Source: Fasciola hepatica (taxonomy: Eukaryota; Platyhelminthes; Trematoda; Plagiorchiida; Fasciolidae). Taken from it: 64,000 bases of DNA. This document shows, piece after piece, positions 45,303-56,583 of this stretch (positions within the stretch are counted from its first letter, which is position 1; each line of letters begins with the position of its first letter). Location of the stretch: positions 2,990,501-3,054,500 of the forward strand of contig CANUEZ040000164.1 in the NCBI GenBank assembly GCA_948099385.1, in the 5' to 3' direction. A program made the translations under genes and the position numbers. A model generated the notes under the pieces. The model made no database searches. It was not told the DNA's origin and worked only from the letters and a program-made list of their open reading frames with translations.

Positions 45303-45605
45303 GTAGCCATTTCAGACGAATCCCAAAACCAACACAAGATTAATTCGTAGTTTCTACTGTACTAGGTTAAACTTCACAAAAATTACAAACAAATGCAAAC
45401 CTGAAATATGCGGCCAAGTAGATTCAACAGTGAAATCCGAAGGTTCAAACTCCTATGGCTCTAGCACCAAGGCCAGAAACGGTTCGAGGCCAAACTCAAA
45501 TGTTTCACACGAATAAACAAACGTACAAAAGTTTTGGTGTGTGGACGAGCGTTTCTAAAAAGTGTAAAATATAGTCTTATTAGCAAAGCACGTGGGACAT
45601 CTGGA
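45303..45605 (-). repeat. LTR-like direct repeat, likely 3' LTR of the minus-strand BEL/Pao element
   Basis: 303 bp, same orientation as 49033-49335 at a constant offset of 3730. Three differences fall within the first 25 bp; the rest appeared identical when read side by side. On the minus strand the sequence has TGTCCCACGTGC near its start and TATATTTTA about 25 bases later, a possible TATA element. Such high identity implies a recent insertion or gene conversion. Confidence 0.75.
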
Positions 45606-46400
45606 GAGATTTTTGATATTTGTCCTTCACACCGCCGGCCGTAATCCTTTCGCAGAAATAGTTGTCTGAGGTTCAATATGGGATCATGATTCTCACCCCA
45701 CCTCCTTTTAACTTATTGCCTGTGCACGCGATTACTAATTTCCCGTGTTGGCTTTGCGTAAAACGGGTTTTTGTTATGGCCATCATTTGCACAATCCATA
45801 AGGAATCACTTCCGAATCCAGCTACAAATCTTGATATTGGCATTTTCAGCAGAAGACCGACGCACTAAGTTAGAGGTTCAGCCAGAGCAAAGGCTTTCAA
45901 GAGAAAAACTTCTTGCTGCACGAGCTGAGTCTGCGTATCTCAAGTAGTAAACTGTTGCAGCAACTGAACAAACTAAGTCAGTTTGCAATCTTGCACACAG
46001 AAGTTGAAGGTAAATGCAACTTTCAGGTGGCAGTGAGATATCGCGTAGAATTGAAAGGTCAGTAAGCTGTGGAATCATATAAATTACCACCGAGTCTTCT
46101 GAAAGAGATGAGAAACGGTTTTTGAATATGAACCGGCTTCGGAACTGAGTGTAGGACGGACAGATTTAAAACACGTGAACACGGAGCTTGACCAAATACT
46201 GACACTCAACAGAGTATCTTCGTTTTTGTGTACAAGATGTGTGAATAAGTGTTCTTCACCTAAGACGGGAATAGTTTCACAGCGTGTTTTCGACTAACAA
46301 GTCTCACTTGAACTGTTCAAGTGAAACCTTAATGCTTTTTTTCTTTTCACCACAGTGCACATTGCATAAAAAATGGGATTCGGCACATTTTGCAACTGTT
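45606..46400. other. Interior of the BEL/Pao element without recognisable coding
   Basis: On the minus strand this should hold the end of pol, but I see no integrase, RNase H or DUF5641 motif. Most of pol is therefore deleted or replaced. Confidence 0.4.
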
Positions 46401-46839
46401 CAAGAAAAATGGGTCGAGTTGAATAGTTGTGGGGTACGAAATGGGACAAAGCACAGAATTACTCGGAGCGGGGCAGCCAACAGAGTACTTTGTCCTTTGT
46501 ATGGAGTTTTGGGCTCAAATTATCGGCATTTTCATTGCTGTTCTCCGCTGGGAGTGAATGAACTCTCTGATATTTCGAACAAGCTGTTTGTTTCATACTT
46601 TCCCTGTAATTTCACACAGCTGTAGGATCTCCTCAATATGCGAAGCTCAGTTTGACAGTGGTGAATTTATCTTTGAGCATTGTTACTACCCTAAAACCCA
46701 ATAACATCGTAGTCATTTTGAGGCCAGTCATGGATACTGACTTCGGTTCAGTAACCGTCGCTTTGACAAAGGGTAATTCGTTTTGCCGTCGGCCTTGCAG
46801 CTCCACCGAGGTATTGTTCACCGCCACTAAGTCGGCCAA
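46400..46839 (-). repeat. Repeat unit with an open frame, inverse homologue of 50165-50570
   Basis: The minus-strand peptide VELQGRRQNELPFVKATVTE and the plus-strand peptide at 50230-50300, IELVGQRRSIPPFVKAIITE, align through the following SMTGLKMTTMLLGFRVVTML versus LINGLKKAVLLLYLQVTSMF, and again at ENADN downstream. The conservation at protein level over a gapless stretch suggests former coding, but I do not recognise the domain. It sits where BEL/Pao RT would be expected to continue. Confidence 0.5.
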
Positions 46840-47830
46840 TTCCAGACTGCTTTGCGTGACCTACCGGTGTTCAGCCTTCAATTGGGCTTCCCTGAAAGGT
46901 CCATTTTTAAATAAATCAATCGCCCTTGCACCATTTTTCCATTTCATGACAGCTGGTTTGACGGTGGTTGCTTGAGTAGAGCAACTTTGTGTCGCCCATT
47001 GTGAAGTTTTGTCCTCGATTTCACAATTGAAAGCACCGACCGGTCTTCGTTTGAGTGAATTTCATCTTCCTGAGATAGACCATTGGATTCAGTGTCAAAA
47101 ATTTGGTTGTGTCCTACACGGGCAGTTTGCTCTGCAACCGCCGAGCAATTTAGTGATGCCAATTGTTGAACTTCGTTCGTTATGGGCCCGAGAAGTGTCC
47201 AGCCAAGTATCGCTAGTGTAGCGAATGGTTCCTTTCGGTAGCCTATTCTCTGTTCAAGCACTCAATGAGCCTCTAGTACAGTGCACCCAATTGGCATATC
47301 AACTTGGGTGCTAGACACTTCTTCGAACACTATATCCTCGAGAAGAGGCCATCTCTTGGCGGTTCATCCAATAGAGTCGACTGGCCTCCTTGGTAAGCTG
47401 CCTGTTGCAATGGCCCCCGGAATGTCTGCGGTCACTTTATCGGGTAAAGATATCATTTGCAAGGTCAGCCTCACCAAACTGTTACCATGACTCCCTGCAA
47501 TCCTGCACATAGTGAGTGAAGTGGGCTCGCCGACTGGTTCACAGCGTTCCATAAGCTAGCGCGTGACCAGCGAAGTATCCAACCAAGTGTCCAAAATTTC
47601 CATGACCCACCTCAATCCTTTGGTTGTTACGATGCCGACAAATACGACGCCCAATCTCGCCAGGTGAAATCATCACTTCCGGCTGGGCAGATAATTTTTA
47701 GTTCATCCGGCTGATAAGTTCATTATTTTGAGGGCCATGTGGTAAGGGGCGATCATCACCCACGCATCATTTCTGGTCACATTCCACTCTGAAGTACATC
47801 TGGAAGCTGAATGATAATTGTTCAAGCACA
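46840..47830 (-). pseudogene. BEL/Pao protease end and start of reverse transcriptase, minus strand
   Basis: On the minus strand the frame 46944-47261 reads LEQRIGYRKEPFATLAILGWTLLGPI, the linker between the retropepsin and RT that is diagnostic of BEL/Pao, then SVLSIVKSRTKLHNGRHKVALL, the beginning of the RT ('..im..s.k..nGhy...lp'). Upstream (47265-47560) there are broken frames with a weak protease-like ADIPGAIA block. Multiple stops separate the pieces. The RT palm and YxDD motif are absent from the window at this locus, so the copy is defective. Confidence 0.65.
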
Positions 47831-48500
47831 TATACTATGAGCCCACCCTTCTCACTGTGGACCACAGATTAGACACGCTGGTTCCAAAGAAGCACGAACA
47901 ATCTGGTAACAGATGCATTGAGCTACATAGCTTGCATCCAGTTGACCTCTCGGGCCCTCGACTTATCGTGTGCATTTTGGCCAAAGACCGGATTCGGTTA
48001 CGGTCGTTTTCTAAAATTTTAACCAACGTTGATTTCGTTTGCACCAGCTTGTCACCCTGGCTTACCACTTGTTCAAATCGGCTGCAGGCAAAGCTGGAAT
48101 AATGGCCTATGAACTCCGCCAAGACATCGAAAGTGGATTCTTGCCCGGGCATATTTATTTTCCCGGCTTCTTCTGGCCATGTGCTGAAATAAATCAATGG
48201 GCATACATCGGACATTGCATTTCCTTGTGTGCAAATTAATCGAATCAGACTGGTATTCTAAAAGCTTCAGAGCTATACTGAAAGTGCGCATTTTTATCAC
48301 CAAGCTTGATAGTAATTCAGCGTTGCCCTCAGCTTTCCCTGCCCCCAACGAAACACCATCAATCAAGCTTCCGGCCACTTCGAATTATTGTTTGAACAAA
48401 TCAATATGGGTCCTGCGTGCTCTGATATACCCAATGGCTGAATCAAGCATTGCATGTAATTCGATGGCATTTTTGGCCAGCCCACGACATTAACGCCATA
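47831..48500 (-). pseudogene. BEL/Pao gag, minus strand
   Basis: The minus-strand frame 47835-48215 ends CKLCSSMHLLPDCSCFFGTSVSNLWSTVRR. This is the BEL/Pao gag CCHC region ('C..C...H.L..C..F......R...v....'). Upstream pieces (48073-48378) read LLEYQSDSINLHTRKC and similar. These are consistent with the preceding gag helices but are in other frames. It lies between the two LTR-like repeats in the right order for an element read on the minus strand. Confidence 0.58.
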
Positions 48501-49032
48501 AATACAAAACATCTGCCCAGTATCTGCAACTTTGCGCTCAAAAAAAATTCCAATTTATCCTTGAATATGTAGTGCTCCTCGGGATACCCGTCACAAGGGG
48601 CTAGCTCCACTTTTGGCAGGTAGAATGCTCAAATCCCGGTGGTTTTAGGCAGTCTCAAGGGTCAATGGTCCTCCAAAAACATCGCCCTTTCGATGCTGAC
48701 ATCCTACTAACACTCCGATGCCAAATCCTTGCTTTAGAAGCTTTGTTTCCTTTCTAGTTACCCGCAGCTGGTTCTCTAATTCCATCCCTCTAATTCTGTG
48801 TACTAATATCTTCAAACTCATCACGGCTAGAAATATAATAACTTGCATAGGCAGAACAAGTAGACCAAGGTTTATCCAGAGAATCAGTAACACCTAAACC
48901 ATCACCAGAGAATCGTCCAGTAATTCACTTTTTCTAAGAAGGCCTTTGTTTCGTCTTCCGCGCACTTCCGATGAGCGCTTTGTCCAGGTTCCACCTGAGG
49001 CAGTAACGAAGTTCCCGCGAATCGAACAGAAA
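48501..49032 (-). other. 5' leader region of the minus-strand BEL/Pao element
   Basis: The open frame 48645-48893 on the minus strand begins with a hydrophobic run (LLILWINLGLLVLPMQVIIFL) followed by a charged segment. It could be a chance frame or an unusual leader. I see no clear primer-binding site after the LTR end. Confidence 0.3.
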
Positions 49033-49335
49033 GTAGCCATTTCAAACAAATCTCAAAACCAACACAAGATTAATTCGTAGTTTCTACTGTACTAGGTTAA
49101 ACTTCACAAAAATTACAAACAAATGCAAACCTGAAATATGCGGCCAAGTAGATTCAACAGTGAAATCCGAAGGTTCAAACTCCTATGGCTCTAGCACCAA
49201 GGCCAGAAACGGTTCGAGGCCAAACTCAAATGTTTCACACGAATAAACAAACGTACAAAAGTTTTGGTGTGTGGACGAGCGTTTCTAAAAAGTGTAAAAT
49301 ATAGTCTTATTAGCAAAGCACGTGGGACATCTGGA
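49033..49335 (-). repeat. LTR-like direct repeat, likely 5' LTR of the minus-strand BEL/Pao element
   Basis: Partner of 45303-45605. The flanking bases on both sides differ from those of the partner, as expected for LTR boundaries, but no target-site duplication was found by eye. Confidence 0.75.
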
Positions 49336-49385
49336 AAGAATTTTCATGATTGTACTTCTCCTGCACCTTATTTGGTCTTCATTTT

Positions 49386-49642
49386 TACTTGAAGATTTAC
49401 TCGCACCTAACATCCCGTAGCAAAGTAATCCTGTCTTTGGTGACCCCAGCTGCTAAAGACTGACTCTTTATTCGAGTCACAGACCTCCCTTTCTTGATTG
49501 ACAGCGCTGTCTTCCTAGGCAGCTATTCCCTCGAATATTGAATAGGACCCCTCGGTGACTGCAATATGCATGTTGATGTAGGCAGTCCACATAAGCTTAC
49601 CCTCATACAATTTTTGACTGATTTTGGACGGCTTTCTTCAAC
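49386..49642 (-). repeat. Right copy of the 257-bp inverted repeat
   Basis: Inverted partner of 43956-44212. It begins 50 bp after the 5' LTR-like repeat. Confidence 0.88.
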
Positions 49643-50164
49643 TGTATTCTTGGTGACACCGTTTTTGGTAGACAAGCGTTCTTCTAGAAATGGTGTCATT
49701 ACACCAACATTTCGTCCGAATAAGTATCTGGTCACCATGCCTATATACTAGTTGAGTTTAATGTGCCGGAGACCCATTAGATGCTCGAGCGGAGTATCGG
49801 CAACCTGAGGGAACCATTCAATACGCAAACGACACCTGACTGACCACTTCTTGCACGAAAAATGAACGAAGTCCAACAGTCGTCACCAGTTAACTGCTTG
49901 GTGGTAATGAGAGAGGTGTCTACATTCAGCTCAACCAGCTTTCCCATATGACACTCATCGGCCCATCTCAGGAAGATGTTTACTCAAAGGAAGATCAACC
50001 AATGCTCTCAAGGGTGAATTTAAAGACGCAACATCTTGACAAATGACACGAAGTTGCTATATCCAATCGACCACCGCCAAATCGCCTACCAAATTTGAGA
50101 ATCGGTCCGAAAGTATTTGTCATATCTCAAAAAGATACCCTCTTCAAAAACTCAATTGAAACTT
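49643..50164. other. No gene seen
   Basis: Only short frames and no recognised motif. Confidence 0.35.
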
Positions 50165-50570
50165 GAGATCAGCAGCCCGTGCAACGCAATATGTATATGA
50201 CCGACCGAGTGGCAACGTGCAGTACCTGGATAGAACTGGTTGGCCAGCGGCGCAGCATACCACCTTTCGTCAAGGCAATAATTACCGAGCTGCAGTCGGT
50301 GCTCATAAATGGGCTCAAAAAGGCCGTATTATTATTATATCTTCAAGTAACCTCAATGTTCAAGGGAGACTTTGCCGTATTCGGGGTGAAATTTGCACAT
50401 CTTGCGTCACATCACAGGAATTGGATGGAACGGAGGGCATTTTCGAAACTCCTTGGAGCTCTGTCTATTCGTAGGGGATGTAATAATGAAAATGCTGATA
50501 ATTCGAGGTCGGGACTATGTAGAAAGAGACGTAGTGTTTGCGGGCCGCCCTGCGCTGACTGATTAGGCGG
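50165..50570 (+). repeat. Repeat unit with an open frame, inverse homologue of 46400-46839
   Basis: The 127-codon frame 50179-50562 aligns with the minus-strand frame at 46633-46839 and beyond. It ends in a Cys-containing RKRRSVCGPPCAD. No known domain is recognised. Confidence 0.5.
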
Positions 50571-51520
50571 TTTATTCCATCCTAACCCAAATCAAATACG
50601 GTACTTCTGAAGACCCTGTCTGATTTCTGCGCTTTAACATTCAGGCCAGTCTGTAAGGTCTGTTGAGGGGATTCAAGGCCGGAAGCTCCTTCCTTCTCAT
50701 AAGTTCATCAGTCCGAAGACTAATAGCTATAGAGGGGGCGAGTGACTTTGCAACAATATGGAGAACTCTCAGATATTTTCATGGAACTTCTACAGTGTTC
50801 CATGTTTATTTTGCAGCCTTGGTAAACAAAAGCAACATGCCTGAGGGTGGTTGGCCTCGACAGTGGTGATTGCTAACGGGCAACTTTGTAGCTTATTGTG
50901 GAGTACGTCATTAGCAAGCTGAGTGTCATGCTGCAAGGACTAACCATCTTAGTTGAGAGGGTGAAGCTTGGGCTCGGGTTTTATCCAGTTAATGGTGTGT
51001 AGGGACTATTGAGGTGAGCCATTTATCGGGTCCATTCGTCCCGCTGTGAATCTGCAAGATACCTTTTTATGGTCCGTGAGTTTCTACTTTGGATACATCG
51101 CTCAAGCTCGTGCAGCCAAACTTTCTATCTCGGGACCTCTACACTCTGGTTGTGTCCATAAAGGTGTGTTTATATGACGGATAAGCCGATTTTAAATTGT
51201 ACAGATGAACTTGTAGTTAGTTCACTATATATTATTTAAGTGATGACCACCGTGAAACCACAACTTATGGTGCAAGCCGTCAGCGCAAGGCGAAAGTAAC
51301 TGTGAACACTGACATTAGCTTGAATGTAAGTAAGGTGGGAATATTGACCCAATCCCAAATGTTAGACATCATTTTTCGGGGGAAGATTTTGGCCAAAAAT
51401 GTAAAAGATATATGCTTGATATACCTATACATTATCTGTATGCTTCGTAGATTTGACTAAACTCGACATTTCTTCCAACAGAGCTTCCTGAAAAGACGTT
51501 TTTGCACGCATATTTGTTCG
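50571..51520. other. No gene seen
   Basis: The frame 50663-50869 has no known motif. The remainder is non-coding. Confidence 0.35.
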
Positions 51521-51529
51521 TGTGAGACT

Positions 51530-51700
51530 TTTGAATTCGGTGTTGAACCAATCCCGACTATCGCGCATGGGCCGCGTAAACCCGAACCCTTGGGTTTACT
51601 GGCAGGTATGTTTGGCCACATACTTGAGGCTTGCATATACGTGAGTCCATTGTGATTTCCAATCTAGCACCGTAGAAAAGACGAATCAATATTGTTCTGG
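51530..51700 (+). repeat. Partial LTR-like copy related to the BEL/Pao LTRs
   Basis: TGGCCACATACTTGAGG and AATCTAGCACCGTAGAA here correspond to TGGCCACACAACTGAGG and AATCTAGCGTCGTAGAA in the LTR at 52162-52535, in the same order and orientation. It may be a solo-LTR remnant of an older copy. Confidence 0.55.
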
Positions 51701-52161
51701 TTTTGAGAATAACATGAATTGGCTACGCCTTGATTTAACTGCTGTTCTTGTGTATTACAGAACTATGGTGACACTTTCGCTCGGATTAACCCCTTGCACG
51801 GCGTGGCTCGCGTTTGTAACGCTTTGAATGCACGTTTGAGGTTGGTTTATGAGTGTAAGCTTGCAATTCACCACCCTAGTACAGCAGAATTACTGGATAA
51901 ATCCAGCTCTGAATTTTGGTAAGCACACTTGGCTTAGACTTATTCTAGTTTCGAACAAAAATTACTCCACCCGCGAGCTTTTGCTCCCGCGTGGATTCTC
52001 TATAGGAGCAACGAACTTTGAAGAAATGACTAAGGCCTCAGAGTGTTTTACAGTGGACGCGGTTGGACAGCGGTAAAAGAGAGATTCATGTAGAAACTCG
52101 AACCTGAAAAAGCCTGGAAGTCTCTAGTGGCCAGCACGGTGGGCTGGAACCGGATGGTTGC

Positions 52162-52535
52162 TGTAACGACCAATCGTGGAAGATCCCCCGAAAGACACCG
52201 CAGTTCCAGGTTTCCCTAAAACCATTCACTCGTTTACACTATAAGCTTGTTCTTATGCACTGTATTTTTTATGAACCAGCTTTTGCTTGTTCGCTTCGAT
52301 GGCGCTACTCTGTCGTATCCTCATTCTAGGCTTGAGTGACGCACGTGCTCGGTTCTCGCAAGCCGCTATTCGGTTCTCATTCACTGAGTCCTTTTGGCCA
52401 CACAACTGAGGTTTGCGTCTGTTTCATGTCATTGTTCATTCAATAATCTAGCGTCGTAGAATTTCACGGATAATGACGTTCTGATTTCTGGATCGGTTGT
52501 GAATTCGGCTGCTTTTTGATCAAAGGCGGCTTACA
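52162..52535 (+). repeat. 5' LTR of the plus-strand BEL/Pao element
   Basis: Begins TGTAACGACC and ends about TTACA. It aligns over its full length with 57128-57514 (TGAAACGACC start, TTACA end), sharing blocks such as TTTACACTAT, GTGACGCACGT, TCTCGCAAGCCG and AATTCGGCTGC. The two copies differ at many positions, so the insertion is old. Confidence 0.75.
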
Positions 52536-52574
52536 ATACTCGCGTGATCAACTTGGAACGAGAAAATACACAAC

Positions 52575-53290
52575 ATGCCAAGAAAAGCGTCCGAGCAATT
52601 GGAATCGTGGCAGGAAGTAATACGGCAAGTCACTAGGGCGGTGTTGGGTACTTTTGATTTTTTAGGTAATGCTAGATCACTTAGCCCTGTCAGTGCCAGC
52701 CCATGTGTTACTGAGGCCAATGCTGATTGCGAGAACGTCGATCTATTTAAGCTGAGTTTATTAGACTTAGAACAACAACTGTTATTGGCTAGGCAACAGG
52801 CCCGGGAAGCAGAAAAGAAGTGTAGACAGAACGAGCGTGAGCGAAGACTAATGACTACTACCTTTTTGGCAGATCAGGACAAATTAAAATAGAAAACCCC
52901 GCGCTGGCCATCGAACAAAATAATCAACGTCACAAACCATCCATCTGCCAGGAATAGAACCTACGGTTTTCGACGGACGATCTGAACACTACTGCAAGTT
53001 CATCAGGCAGTTCAAAACTCTCGTCGAAAACAAGATAACCGACCCCGGGCAAATGCTCCTCTACCTGACTTCTGTCAAGGTCGAGAAGGAGAAGCTACCA
53101 ATGGGCGCGCCATGATCAACCCGGAACAAAGCTATATACGGGCAAGAAGATTTTGAGGGACCTGCTTGACCAGTAATTCAAGGTGGCCCGTAATCTAATA
53201 GAGGGCGTGATGGTAGAGGCCAAAATAACCAAGGGTGACGTCCTCACAACAGCCGACCCAGTGATCTAAAAGCATAATGGTTTAATAGCC
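52575..53290 (+). pseudogene. BEL/Pao gag (N-terminal coiled coil and capsid start)
   Basis: The ATG at 52575 lies 40 bp after the LTR. The first 106 codons contain a strongly helical segment (LSLLDLEQQLLLARQQAREAEKK) likely to form a coiled coil. After a stop at 52890 a second frame reads IEPTVFDGRSEHYCKFIRQF and LVENKITDPGQMLLYLTSV, matching the BEL/Pao gag motif 'P.FdG....y..f...F...i......d...kl.yL'. The C-terminal zinc region is missing and the sequence passes directly into protease. Confidence 0.68.
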
Positions 53291-53640
53291 CTCCATCATT
53301 TGGTTTGTCGGCCCGCCCAATTTACGACGTCGTTAGCGGTGGGCACGGTGGGCGAAACACAAGCAATGACAGCCGGCCGGTTGAGGTTACAGCCCATCTC
53401 CCTGGACACTGTCGAGCAAATCGAACCAACGGAGGCATTTACACTAGCTGATCTCCCCGTGAGAGCACCTAGGTCGGTGAACACGATTTTAACTAGGTGG
53501 CCTCACCTGCAGGATGCAACTGTCGTAGACCAGGATGACGACGAAGCGGACCTCCTCATCGGCCGCGACTTGCCAGAGGCACGTTGGGTACTTGACTAGA
53601 GGGTAGGCAACCGTCAGGCACCTTATGCCGTGCGCATAGC
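53291..53640 (+). pseudogene. BEL/Pao protease C-terminal part
   Basis: The open frame 53300-53599 ends ADLLIGRDLPEARWVLD, and after a stop codon the sequence goes on VGNRQAPYAVRIALGWILCG, the protease-RT linker typical of BEL/Pao. The catalytic Asp region upstream is not visible, so the N-terminal half of the protease is deleted. Confidence 0.68.
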
Positions 53641-54424
53641 ACTGGGATGGATATTGTGTGGCTCAGTAGGGAGGCATGGTTCCGTTATTTACGTATCGGC
53701 CGAAACGGACGGCATGAAATATAAATTGCAGCGGCTGTATGAAGAGGAGTTTCGGGAGATTTAAGAGGAAAGACTATCACTGTCTCAATAGGACCACTTC
53801 TCCCTGCACACGGTGCAGCAAAGAACTAGAGGCCTTAAAATAATCGAGTTCCCCCCCCCATGGCGCACCCTTGCTGATCCTTGAAGTGACAACAGAAAAT
53901 ATGCCCTACAAAGGACGCTTCAGCTGAAAGAACGCTTCGTTCGAGACCGAAATGTGTGGCAACGATAAGGAAACGTAATGAAGCGAATTGAAGCGAACAA
54001 ACATGGAGGTTTGGCCCTCCGCTTGGTGGTAGATAGCTCCAGCAGAAAGCTCTACGTGGAGGACTATCTTCGGTCATTTGATGATGTAGACTCGGCCCTA
54101 GCGCAGTTCAGAGACTTAGTAAAATCGCTGGAATGGGGCGGATTCCATCTAACGAAACGGGTGTCGAAAGCTTCAAAAGTGCTCGAGGTCATTCGGCACC
54201 ACCAGAGGGCCGGGAGGGTTCAAGATATGGACGGCTCCGCACTCCCTACCGGACGCACGCTTAGAATACAATGGAATGCGAAAACGGACAACTTTGTTTT
54301 CGAGCTAAACGTTCCCGAGCCGCCAGTAACTCGTCGTGGTATGCTACCTCCTGTCTCTAGTTTGTCCGATCCGTTCAGTTCTGTCTCTTTCTGCCTGGTA
54401 CCCGGAAAGATCATGCTGCCGTAA
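53641..54424 (+). pseudogene. BEL/Pao reverse transcriptase (internal deletion, YVED active site)
   Basis: RT N-terminal remains include SDNRKYALQRTLQLKERFVRD near 53880-53940. The fingers and first palm are then skipped and the open frame 53978-54424 resumes at LYVEDYLRSFDDVDSALAQF, where the consensus is YVDD; the second-position Asp is Glu. It continues LEWGGFHLTKRVSKASKVL, RTLRIQWNAKTDNFVFEL and PVTRRGMLPPVSSLSDP, the usual BEL/Pao RT-RNase H connection. Copying of RNA into DNA would require the missing part. Confidence 0.75.
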
Positions 54425-54990
54425 GAGAGTCGATTGGGACCAACCACTGGACCGAGAAGACCGATTGCAATGGGAGGAAGTTCTGAGCATACTAAAGAAA
54501 CAAGGAGACATACTGATTCCGTGATGATTGCCGGCTGGTCATATGACAGGGACGGGAGAACCACATGCTTTCTCTGAAGCATCCAAAGTAGGTTACGGAG
54601 CTGTGGTATACGGACGACGTTGCACTTGAGATGGGCGACATACTACGAGGATCCTGTTTTCCATAGCCCTCGTTGCCCCACTGAAGTCGCTTTCGATCCC
54701 GCGCACCGAACTCAGCTCAGCCGTGTTAGCAGTCAGGGCGGCACAAGCGGTACAGAGGTGTCTCGACTTCTACATTTGGTCGGCTAGTTTTTCGACGGCC
54801 TCAAAGATAGTGCTGTACTACAATAACAGCTAAACGGCTCACGATCACCCATGACGAGACGGAGATGAACCAGTGGAAGAATTTCAGGCCTGGCGATAAC
54901 CCAGCCAGTCTGTGCTCCTGAGGAGCAAACAACCTCCGGCAACTCGACACGTGAAAGGGGGGACCAAAATTCCTGCAGAAGCCTAAACTG
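54425..54990 (+). pseudogene. BEL/Pao RNase H region
   Basis: The frames give DWDQPLDREDRLQWEEVL, then EPHAFSEASKVGYGAVVYG near 54555-54615, where the family has an Asp in 'hvFsDAS', so a catalytic acid is conservatively changed, then ALVAPLKSLSIPRTELSSAVLA (54668-54735) and RPGDNPASLC near 54887. Stops break the frame several times. Confidence 0.68.
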
Positions 54991-56390
54991 GACTGGCCCA
55001 AGTACGAAATGAAACCCTCTCCGGGGTTGGAACTGCAGATGGAAGGCTTTGTAATGACGGCCATATTCGTCGAAGCGACATTCATTTTGTCACGAATCGT
55101 CAGGTTTTACTCTTGGATGAAGACGCTCCGTTATTCAGTTTGGTTGGCCAAATTTAAGAGACATTCGCTAGTTATGAAAGGGATCCGCCTATCCAGCCGC
55201 GTACGAGTGGGTCCGATAAGCCCCGATGAACTATGAGCCGCAGAACACGATGTATTCAAGATGATACAACGGTAGGCTTTCACTTGAGAACTCGAGAGGG
55301 CTGGAGAAGTGGGACCAGTCGACAAAGGATTATCACCTCTGAGGGCGACCTCAAACATTTAAACCTCAAACTCGGCAATGGACTGCTACGGGTAGACGGT
55401 AGGCTGACCAACTCCCACCTGAGCTTTTACTTGAAATACCCCATATTGCTGCCGGCTGGACAACCTGTGATAGAGCTTATGATCCAACACGTCCAAGCCG
55501 TGGAGGGACATACCGAGGAAAGCCACGTTACGAGCGTCATCCGAAAGTGTCTTTGGTTCTTGAGAGGAAGAACGACTGTGAAGTGCGTAATACGACGTTG
55601 TGTACTTTTGGGGAAAACTCAATGCCGCAGCAGGCAAACAACACACGGCCCCGCTGCCAGAAAGTAGTGACTGCGGGCTGGTGGTCGTTCAGCGAGACCA
55701 GGTCGGCCTATTTCGGGCCCTTGTGGATCAGGTGTGGAAGGAGGTCTTGAAAACGATACGGGTGTATCTCGACGTGCGTGAAGGCACGCGCGGTACACTT
55801 TGAAGTTACGCATTCGATGACAACCGACTTCTTCCTCCTGGTTTTGCAGCTCTCTATCAGCCGAAGAGGAGTACCGGCAGATATATACCGCACAATGGGC
55901 CGAACTTCATGGGCGCTCACCGGGAACGGCAGCGTTGGCACAAAAACCTGAACGGGGACGAGCTGCAGAATCAAACCGTGGCCTATGGTATACGACGGCG
56001 ATTCAATCCTCCGCAGACCAGTTATCGCGGCGGCGTATGGGAAATCCTGATCCCGTCCTCCAATCACTGAGCAACAGCCGCCCCACGACGAAACGTTAAG
56101 CACTGTCATGACTGAGGTTGAAGCAATTCTGAACAACCGCCCGCTGGTTCCAGTAAACAAGGCGACCCCGCCCATCTGGTGATCACCCCGAACGAGTTAT
56201 TGGCGTTAAGGTCAAATGAGGGTTTCCAAGGGCCGACGAACCCTCGTGGAAGCTACCTCCATGGAAGGAAGCGGGCAAACTATCTTCCCAAGATTTTTGG
56301 AGGAAATGCCTGCTGGAGTACCTACCGGCTCTGCAAGCTCGACAGGAATGGCTAATCAAAGCAAGGCCATTCAGGGTTGCGGAATTAGTG
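54991..56390 (+). pseudogene. BEL/Pao integrase
   Basis: The region before the core reads GLLRVDGRLTNSHLSFYLKYPILLP (about 55380-55450), then VEGHTEESHVTSVIRKCLWFLRG with the HH part of the zinc-binding motif, and CVIRRCVLL with one cysteine. The core appears in pieces: AVHFEVTHSMTTDFF near 55791-55835, NGPNFMGAHRE, FNPPQTSYRGGVWE (56004-56045) and TEVEAILNNRPLVPV near 56110-56155. These blocks are diagnostic for BEL/Pao integrase. The DNG motif is NGP here. Frameshifts separate nearly all blocks. Confidence 0.75.
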
Positions 56391-56583
56391 ATGGCTGCGT
56401 ACAAACACGTGCATTTCAGCACCTGACCTTTGGGTGTGGTTACGGAAGCCATCGAAAGCTCTGAAGAAATGATAAGAACTGTGAAGGTGAAGACGGCCAA
56501 CGGAACGCTAATCCGCGATGTACGCAGCATCAGTCTCCTCAAGAGTGAAGACGGAGAACCCGATAACACAGAAACCCAGTAGA
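56391..56583 (+). pseudogene. BEL/Pao DUF5641 tail
   Basis: VTEAIESSEEMIRTVKVKTANGTLIRDVRSISLL runs to about 56545 in pieces, and the stop is at 56581-56583. It has the same arrangement as the isolated copy at 31066-31414, which supports the assignment of that copy. Confidence 0.68.

Noticed and set aside
48645..48893. Envelope-like membrane protein in the minus-strand BEL/Pao element
   Set aside because: The hydrophobic run lies in the leader before gag rather than after pol and no other envelope feature is present.
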